From NCBI GenBank assembly GCA_002363385.1, contig DEVL01000003.1, positions 1,097,441-1,161,440 of the forward strand: a stretch of 64,000 nt of DNA, written 5' to 3'. Made by a program: the position numbers and the translations under genes. A model generated the notes under the pieces. It searched no databases, was not told where the DNA came from, and saw only the letters and a list, made by a program, of their open reading frames with translations. Positions 58,841 to 64,000 of the stretch are shown here, piece after piece (the first letter of the stretch is position 1; each line of letters opens with the position of its first letter). Origin of the DNA: Stenotrophomonas maltophilia (lineage in GTDB: Bacteria; Pseudomonadota; Gammaproteobacteria; Xanthomonadales; Xanthomonadaceae).

Positions 58841-60196
58841 ATGACGACGCAATACGACTATGACCTGATCGTGCTGGGCGGTGGTTCCGGCGGGCTGGCG
58901 GCAGCCTTCCGCGCGGCGCAGCACGGCCAGCGCGTGGCGATGCTGGAGCCGGGCGAACTGGGCGGCACCTGCGTCAATGTCGGCTGCGTGCCGAAAAAGG
59001 CGATGTGGCTGGCGGCCGATCTCTCCGGCCGGATCGGCCTGGCCGCCGCAATGGGCTTCGATGTGCCGGTGCGCCCTTCGCTGGACTGGAAAGAACTGGT
59101 AGTGCATCGGCAGGCCTATATCGCCAACATCCATGCCAGCTATCTCAAGCGACTCAATGAGAACAAGGTGGTGCGTGTACCGCGCCGTGGCCGGCTGGTG
59201 GATGCGCACACCGTGGAGTGCAGTGATGGCGTTCGCATCAGTGCGGCGCACATCCTGCTCGCGACCGGTGCGTATCCGCAGCGGCCGGAGATTCCCGGCG
59301 CCGAACTGGGACTGGTGTCCGATGACTTCTTCAACCTCTGCGGCGCGCCCGAACGGGTCGCGATCGTGGGCGGTGGTTACATCGCGGTGGAACTGGCCGG
59401 GCTGCTGCAGGCGCTGGGCAGCCGCGTGACGCTGCTGGTGCGCGGTGAACGGCTGCTGGAGCGCTTCGATGCAGAACTCACCGAACAGCTCGCCGAGAAT
59501 CTGCGGCACCAGGGTGTGCAGGTCCATTTTGGCTATCGCCTGCGCGAGCTGCAGCGTGATGGCGATGCCGTGGTCGCGTTCGGTCATGATGGCCCGGCCG
59601 ACGGTCATTTCGATGCAGTGTTCTTTGCCACCGGGCGACGCGGCAACAGTGCCGATCTGGGGTTGGAAGCGCTCGGCGTGGTGATCGGTGACAAGGGCGA
59701 GGTCGAGGTCGACCAGTGGCAGACCACCGCGGTACCCAGCGTGCACGCAGTGGGCGACATTGCCGGCAAGGTTGGCCTCACCCCGGTGGCGATCGCTGCG
59801 GCGCGCAAGCTGATGGACCGCCTGTTCGGTGGCCAGCCGCAGGCGAAGATGGACTATGAAAACGTGGCCAGCGTGGTGTTTTCACACCCGGCGCTCGGTG
59901 CGGTGGGCTTGAGCGAAGAAGAGGCCTGCGCGAAGTACGGCGACGTCCGCGTGTACCGCAGCAACTTCCGCCCGATGCTGCAGGCCTTGGCCGATGGCAC
60001 CCAGCGCAGCCTATTCAAGCTGGTCTGCGTGGGCGAGGAGGAGCGTGTGGTCGGTGTCCACCTGCTGGGCGAGTCTGCCGATGAAATCCTGCAGGGGTTT
60101 GCACTGGCAGTGAAGATGGGCGTGACCAAGGCCCAGTTCGACGACACCGTGGCGATCCATCCGACCTCCGCAGAAGAAGTCGTACTGATGCGCTGA
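58841..60196 (+). CDS. gor: Glutathione-disulfide reductase
   Basis: 451 residues. FAD motif GGGSGGLAAA at 13-22; redox Cys44 and Cys49 in GGTCVNVGCVPKK; NAD(P)-binding VGGGYIAVELAGL; interface VAIHPTSAEEVVLMR with the catalytic His and Glu. These place it in the glutathione reductase branch of the pyridine nucleotide-disulfide family. It keeps glutathione reduced using NADPH. The 159 bases upstream hold no motif I can name. Confidence 0.94.
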   Translation: MTTQYDYDLIVLGGGSGGLAAAFRAAQHGQRVAMLEPGELGGTCVNVGCVPKKAMWLAADLSGRIGLAAAMGFDVPVRPSLDWKELVVHRQAYIANIHASYLKRLNENKVVRVPRRGRLVDAHTVECSDGVRISAAHILLATGAYPQRPEIPGAELGLVSDDFFNLCGAPERVAIVGGGYIAVELAGLLQALGSRVTLLVRGERLLERFDAELTEQLAENLRHQGVQVHFGYRLRELQRDGDAVVAFGHDGPADGHFDAVFFATGRRGNSADLGLEALGVVIGDKGEVEVDQWQTTAVPSVHAVGDIAGKVGLTPVAIAAARKLMDRLFGGQPQAKMDYENVASVVFSHPALGAVGLSEEEACAKYGDVRVYRSNFRPMLQALADGTQRSLFKLVCVGEEERVVGVHLLGESADEILQGFALAVKMGVTKAQFDDTVAIHPTSAEEVVLMR

Positions 60197-60317
60197 ACGC
60201 GCATCGGCGGCGTGCAGCTGCCGAAGCCGCAGCAGGGATCCGGTAGTGCCGCCACGCATGCGACAATGGCCGCCCCACCTACTTCCCAGCCGCCCTGCGC
60301 GGCTGTCCGCCGTCCTG

Positions 60318-61238
60318 ATGTCCTCTCCCGCCTCCTCGCTGCCCACGTCCTCCAGCCGTATCGCCGCCGGCGGCATCGCACTGGCCGCGATTGGCGCGAT
60401 CGCGGCCTCGGGCAAGGCGGTCATCGTCAAACTCGCGTATCGGCATGGGGTGGATGCCACCACGCTGCTGGCGCTGCGGATGCTGATGGCGTTCCCGCTG
60501 TTCGCGGTGTTGGCGGTATGGTCGGCGCGGCGCGCGCCGGCATTGTCATGGGGCGACCGCGGGCGCGTGGTGTGGCTGGGCTTCACCGGGTACTACCTGT
60601 CCAGCCTGCTGGACTTCCAGGGCCTGCAATACATCAGCGTCACCCTGGAACGTCTGATTCTGTACTTGAACCCGACGCTGGTGCTGCTGATCAGCCTGGT
60701 CCTGCTGAAAAAGCGCCCCGGTCGCTGGCAGGTGGCGGCGCTGGTGCTCAGTTATCTGGGCGTACTGCTGGCCTTCGGCCATGACCTGCAGCTGGAAGGC
60801 GGGCGCATCGTGCTGGGCAGTGCATTGGTGTTCGCCAGTGCGCTGAGCTATGCGCTGTATCTGTTCGGCAGTGGCCAGGTGGTGGCCCGGATCGGCGCGA
60901 TCCGGCTGACCGCCTATGCCAGCTGCGTGGCCTGCGTCCTGTGCGTGCTGCACTTCGCGGTGCTGCACCCGATGTCCGCGCTGGGCCAGGCGCCCACGCC
61001 GGTGTACTGGCTGTCGCTGATCAACGCCACGGTCTGCACGGTGCTGCCGGTGATGGCGATCATGCTGGCGGTCAAGCGGATCGGCTCCTCGCTGGCCGCC
61101 CAGGTGGGTATGCTCGGTCCGGTCTCCACCATCGTGATGAGTCTATGGCTGCTCGACGAACCCATGGGGCCGTGGCAGATACTCGGCACGGCCCTGGTCC
61201 TGCTCGGCGTGCTGCTGGTCAGCCGGGTGCGCGCGTGA
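60318..61238 (+). CDS. EamA-family (DMT) transporter
   Basis: 306 residues with ten predicted helices in two EamA repeats (GFTGYYLSSLLDFQGLQYISVTLERLILYLNP in the first, INATVCTVLPVMAIMLAVKRIGSSLAAQVGMLGP in the second). Drug/metabolite exporter family; substrate unknown. ATG at 60318 skips an Arg/Pro-rich upstream extension. Its stop overlaps the next start as GTGA. Confidence 0.87.
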   Translation: MSSPASSLPTSSSRIAAGGIALAAIGAIAASGKAVIVKLAYRHGVDATTLLALRMLMAFPLFAVLAVWSARRAPALSWGDRGRVVWLGFTGYYLSSLLDFQGLQYISVTLERLILYLNPTLVLLISLVLLKKRPGRWQVAALVLSYLGVLLAFGHDLQLEGGRIVLGSALVFASALSYALYLFGSGQVVARIGAIRLTAYASCVACVLCVLHFAVLHPMSALGQAPTPVYWLSLINATVCTVLPVMAIMLAVKRIGSSLAAQVGMLGPVSTIVMSLWLLDEPMGPWQILGTALVLLGVLLVSRVRA

Positions 61239-61597
61239 ACGCGGCCGCCGTGGGCGATGACCCGGCGGCGCAGGCGCGTGCACGGATTCTGGCGGTGATC
61301 CGTGCGATTCCGCGTGGGCAGGTCATGGGCTACGGCCAGGTCGCCGCCAAGGCGGGGCTGCCGGGCAGGGCGCGGCTGACCGCACGCGTGCTTGGCATGA
61401 ATGACGATCCTGAGCTGCCGTGGCACCGCGTGCTGCGCTCGGACGGGCGCATTGCGATGCCCGAAGGCTCGGCGGGATGGAAGGAACAGAGCCAGCGGCT
61501 GCGCGCCGAGGGCGTGGTGATCGAGCGGGGGCGGGTGAAGGGCATGCCGGTAGCCGGCGCCAACGATCTGGATGCCGCTCTGTGGGGACCGGGCTGA
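61235..61597 (+). CDS. Alkyltransferase-like (ATL) DNA-repair protein
   Basis: 120 residues with the O6-alkylguanine-DNA alkyltransferase C-terminal fold (MGYGQVAAKAGLPGRARLTARVLGMN). The active-site PCHR(V) is PWHRV (Trp63 in place of the acceptor Cys), so it cannot transfer alkyl groups. ATL proteins of this type bind alkylated bases and recruit nucleotide excision repair. GTG start overlaps the EamA gene stop as GTGA. Similar in size to E. coli YbaZ. Confidence 0.9.
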   Translation: MNAAAVGDDPAAQARARILAVIRAIPRGQVMGYGQVAAKAGLPGRARLTARVLGMNDDPELPWHRVLRSDGRIAMPEGSAGWKEQSQRLRAEGVVIERGRVKGMPVAGANDLDAALWGPG

Positions 61598-61686
61598 CGC
61601 TGCCTGTCGGTTGAACGCGGGCGCCGCCACGCAGATTGCGGCCGGGCGCTGCGGCTATGATGGGCGCAGTTCCAAAGGATGCCCCC

Positions 61687-62361
61687 ATGTTTCCGCGACT
61701 GCCTACTGTCACCAAAGCGTTGTTGATCGCCAACGCCGTGCTGTTCCTGCTGCAGCAGCCGTTCCTGCTCGGCAACGGCACCTTCGAGCCTTTCATGCTG
61801 CAGCCGTTGGGCGGCGGCTTCGATCCGTTCTCGCCGGGCGGCAACTTCCAGCCCTGGCAACTGCTGACCTATGGCTTCCTGCATGGCAGCTTCGGCCATC
61901 TGTTCTTCAACATGCTCGCGCTTTTCATGTTCGGCGCGCCGCTGGAACAGACCTGGGGTGAGAAGCGCTTCCTGATCTATTACCTGGTGTGCGTCGCCGG
62001 TGCCGGCCTGTGCCAGCTGCTGGTCGGGCTGATGCTGGCCGATCCGGCCACGGTGCTGGGGGCATCCGGCGGCGTGTTCGGCCTGCTGCTCGCGTACGGC
62101 ATGCTCTTCCCCAACCAGCGGGTGATGCTGCTGTTCCCGCCAATCCCGATGAAGGCTCGCACCTTCGTGATCGTGTTCGGTGCGATGGAGCTGATGCTGG
62201 GCGCCACCGGCTGGCAGCCGGGCGTGGCTCACTTCGCGCATCTGGGCGGCATGCTGTTCGGCTGGCTGCTGATCCGCTACTGGCGCGGCCAACCGCCGTT
62301 CAACAACCGCCGCCCGCCGGGCCCGCCAAAGCGACCCAATCACCTGCGCAGCATCAAGTGA
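61687..62361 (+). CDS. Rhomboid intramembrane serine protease
   Basis: 224 residues, six helices. Catalytic dyad visible as GASGGVFG (Ser128) and FAHLGG (His185); HGSFGHLFFNMLAL provides the conserved His/Asn pair of the oxyanion region. It has a Pro-rich C-terminal tail. Cleaves transmembrane substrates; targets unknown. ATG at 61687; the frame upstream is not used. Converges on the M13-like gene with two hairpins between. Confidence 0.9.
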   Translation: MFPRLPTVTKALLIANAVLFLLQQPFLLGNGTFEPFMLQPLGGGFDPFSPGGNFQPWQLLTYGFLHGSFGHLFFNMLALFMFGAPLEQTWGEKRFLIYYLVCVAGAGLCQLLVGLMLADPATVLGASGGVFGLLLAYGMLFPNQRVMLLFPPIPMKARTFVIVFGAMELMLGATGWQPGVAHFAHLGGMLFGWLLIRYWRGQPPFNNRRPPGPPKRPNHLRSIK

Positions 62362-62368
62362 AGCAAAT

Positions 62369-62409
62369 AACAGGGACGGAGGTAGTTAATAACCACCTCC
62401 GTCCCCGTT
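62369..62409. repeat. REP-like perfect-arm palindrome
   Basis: AACAGGGACGGAGGTAGTTA on the left pairs with its right partner at 15 of 16 core positions (62373-62388 with 62390-62405), with AAC/GTT as an outer extension, and a one-base centre. This GGGACGGAGG ... CCTCCGTCCC form looks like a repetitive extragenic palindrome; only one copy is in the window. Confidence 0.5.
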
Positions 62410-62414
62410 AAATG

Positions 62415-62441
62415 AAAAGGGCGCCCAGTGGGCGCCCTTTT
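62415..62441. terminator. Bidirectional terminator between rhomboid and M13-like genes
   Basis: Perfect 12-bp stem AAAAGGGCGCCC / GGGCGCCCTTTT with a three-base loop. T-runs occur on both strands, as expected for two convergent genes. Confidence 0.9.
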
Positions 62442-62461
62442 CGTTTGCTACATAGCCAGGC

Positions 62462-64000
62462 TCAGCGCCAGACCTTGATCTGGTCGTTGTCCACGCGCTG
62501 CATCGGCTGGCCGGGCTTGCAGGTGAAGGTGGCACCGAAGGCCGGCAGGTTGGACAGCGGGCCGTTGGTGCGCCAGCGGCCCGGGGCCAGGATGTCCGAG
62601 GTCAGGCGCTGGGCGGCGACGTTCGGCGACAGCTGCTGCGGCCACAGGCTCGCCCAGCCGCGGAAGAAGCCCTGCTGCGCGGCCGGCTTGGCGGCCGGTT
62701 CTACGGCCTTGTAAGCCTCCCACGCCAGTTCCAGGCCAGCCAGGTCGGCCAGGTTCTCTTCGCGGGTGAGTTCGCCGTTGACCTTGGCACCCTTCACGCC
62801 CGGGTAGTCGTAGCCGCTGTACTGGGCGGCGACGCGGTTGCCGAACAGGGTCCAGGCGGTCTTGTCGGCCGGGGTCCACCAGCTGCGCAGTTCGCCCTTG
62901 GCATCGACCAGCGCGCCCTTGGCATCGATTGCACGGGTCAGCTCATGGGCGACCAGCGCACCGTAGCTGCCAAACAGCTCGGCGGTATCGCCCTTGGCGT
63001 TGAACACCGGACTCTGCAGCACGGCGGCGGTGACGATCAGGCGGTTCTGCGCGATGTCATACGCCAGTGCCGGCTGCTGCGGCAGCACGTCCCAACGACG
63101 GTCGGCGTTGCCCTTGCCGATGCGCTTCATTTCTTCGCGGTGGCGCCAAGTGGAGGCGATCAGCATGTTGCCGCCGAAGCTGCCGCGGCCCATCGGCTGC
63201 ACGGTGTAGTCCAGATCGCGCAGCGGAGTGCCGATCTCGATCTTCAGCGCGGCCAGCTTGGCCTGTGCTTCGGTCTTGGCCTCATCGCTCATCCAGGCGC
63301 TGCGCTTGACCGCATCGATCTGCACTTCGCGGATCTTGTCCACCACCAGCGCCGCCTTGCGACGGTCATCGGCCGACAGGTGCTTGGCCGCGTACTCGCG
63401 ACCCACCATCGGGCCGGCAGCGACGTTGATCGCGTCCAGCACCTGCTCCCAGCGCGCCGGCGGCAGGGTCTGGCCACGGATCACACGGCCGCGGAATTCG
63501 AATTCGGCATCGCGGTAGGCCTTGGACAGGTACGGGGCCATCGCATCACCCACGCGCCAGCGCAGATAGACCTTCCACTGTTCCGGCTTGAGCCGGGTGA
63601 CCATGCCATCGAGCTGCTTGAACAGTGCCGGATCGGACAGCGAGACCAGGTCGTCGTTGACGCCCTGCGCCTTCAGGAAGGCCTCCAGCTGCAGGTTGCG
63701 GTAGCGGCTGTTGAGCTCCTTGGTGGAGATCGGTGCGTAGTTGTTGAACGGGTTGTTGATGCCCGCCAGCGACTGCGCATTGCGCGCCAGTTCGGTTTCC
63801 AGGGCGATCACCGACTGCGACTCGGCATCGAGCTTGTCGGCCGGGGTGCCGGTCAGCGCCAGCACCTGCTTGACGTAGTTGCGGTAGCGACCCATCAGCG
63901 CGACGGTGTCGGCGTCGGTACGGGTGTAGAACGCCGGGTCCGGCAGGCCCATGCCGCCCTGCATGAAGTAGCCGATGTGGCGGTCCAGCGCCTTCAGGTC
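62462..64000 (-). CDS. M13-family (neprilysin-like) protein with degenerate zinc site, partial
   Basis: The open frame runs off the right edge, so the N-terminus is missing; 512 codons are seen. The long helical N-lobe (LTGTPADKLDAESQSVIALETELA) and GALVAHELTRAIDAKGA then EENLADLAGLELAWEAY are M13-like. However, the zinc motif is HELTR (62933-62947): the second His is Arg. The substrate motif NAF/Y is replaced by ALAYD, and the final C-x-x-W is IKVW, losing a disulfide Cys. The third ligand region ENLAD is kept. It is therefore probably a non-catalytic paralogue, perhaps regulatory or peptide-binding. Confidence 0.8.
   Translation of the reverse strand, partial: DLKALDRHIGYFMQGGMGLPDPAFYTRTDADTVALMGRYRNYVKQVLALTGTPADKLDAESQSVIALETELARNAQSLAGINNPFNNYAPISTKELNSRYRNLQLEAFLKAQGVNDDLVSLSDPALFKQLDGMVTRLKPEQWKVYLRWRVGDAMAPYLSKAYRDAEFEFRGRVIRGQTLPPARWEQVLDAINVAAGPMVGREYAAKHLSADDRRKAALVVDKIREVQIDAVKRSAWMSDEAKTEAQAKLAALKIEIGTPLRDLDYTVQPMGRGSFGGNMLIASTWRHREEMKRIGKGNADRRWDVLPQQPALAYDIAQNRLIVTAAVLQSPVFNAKGDTAELFGSYGALVAHELTRAIDAKGALVDAKGELRSWWTPADKTAWTLFGNRVAAQYSGYDYPGVKGAKVNGELTREENLADLAGLELAWEAYKAVEPAAKPAAQQGFFRGWASLWPQQLSPNVAAQRLTSDILAPGRWRTNGPLSNLPAFGATFTCKPGQPMQRVDNDQIKVWR

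Noticed and set aside
1..64000. CRISPR arrays, insertion sequences, phage or integron features
   Set aside because: No regularly spaced repeats, transposase, integrase or att-like direct repeats were found on reading both strands.

Overview
The window reads as chromosomal DNA of a high-GC gammaproteobacterium of the Xanthomonadaceae, most like Stenotrophomonas or a close relative. This is inferred from the leuS-lptE-holA-nadD-rsfS-rlmH string, the maf-rng-yhdP-tldD string, two sites resembling Clp (CRP-like) boxes, and a TonB-dependent receptor beside its own TonB. I see no insertion sequence, prophage, integron or CRISPR array. Most of the window is ordinary core genome.

Layout. 1-11 kb: the end of a VirJ/AcvB-type hydrolase converging on mprF (aminoacyl-phosphatidylglycerol synthase/flippase), a RidA protein, a minus-strand metG / HAD phosphatase / short RnfB cluster, a DUF2147 secreted protein, and a minus-strand operon of DUF885 protein, serine hydrolase and VOC protein. 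11-18 kb: envelope and hypothetical genes, then a LysM-FecR protein coupled to a CHASE2-GGDEF diguanylate cyclase, with a Clp-like site upstream. 18-26 kb: cnoX, a DUF998 protein, leuS-lptE-holA-nadD-rsfS-rlmH and tRNA-Asn. 26-31 kb: a TonB-dependent receptor, TonB and a SIMPL protein. 31-41 kb: maf-rng-yhdP-tldD, darP, pmbA and a DUF4870 protein. 41-47 kb: xseB-ispA, tilS, a lipoprotein alkaline phosphatase coupled to a WG-repeat-like protein, and a dicarboxylate/amino-acid:cation symporter.

47.4-55.1 kb is the most interesting part. It is a six-gene locus that I read as a divergent Fap-type functional-amyloid secretion system. In order it has a small secreted protein of unknown function, a 212-residue secreted repeat protein, a 491-residue secreted repeat protein with an extreme Asn/Thr-rich segment, a C39-peptidase-like protein (FapD-like), another secreted repeat protein (FapE-like) and a coiled-coil plus beta-barrel outer-membrane protein (FapF-like). 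A sigma-54 enhancer-binding protein is encoded convergently next door. A near-consensus -24/-12 promoter lies just before the first gene. About 175-200 bp upstream of its predicted start are three GTG-N3-CAC dyads spaced by roughly one DNA turn, with a fourth related site nearer the promoter. Together these make a self-contained hypothesis: an activator bound at the dyads drives sigma-54 transcription of an amyloid export operon.

55-64 kb: two NlpC/P60 peptidoglycan-hydrolase paralogues (one behind a perfect Clp/CRP-type palindrome), slyD, a DUF418 membrane protein, glutathione reductase, an EamA transporter coupled to an alkyltransferase-like protein, a rhomboid protease, and the C-terminal part of an M13-family protein whose zinc motif is HELTR rather than HExxH, so it is probably a pseudo-enzyme.
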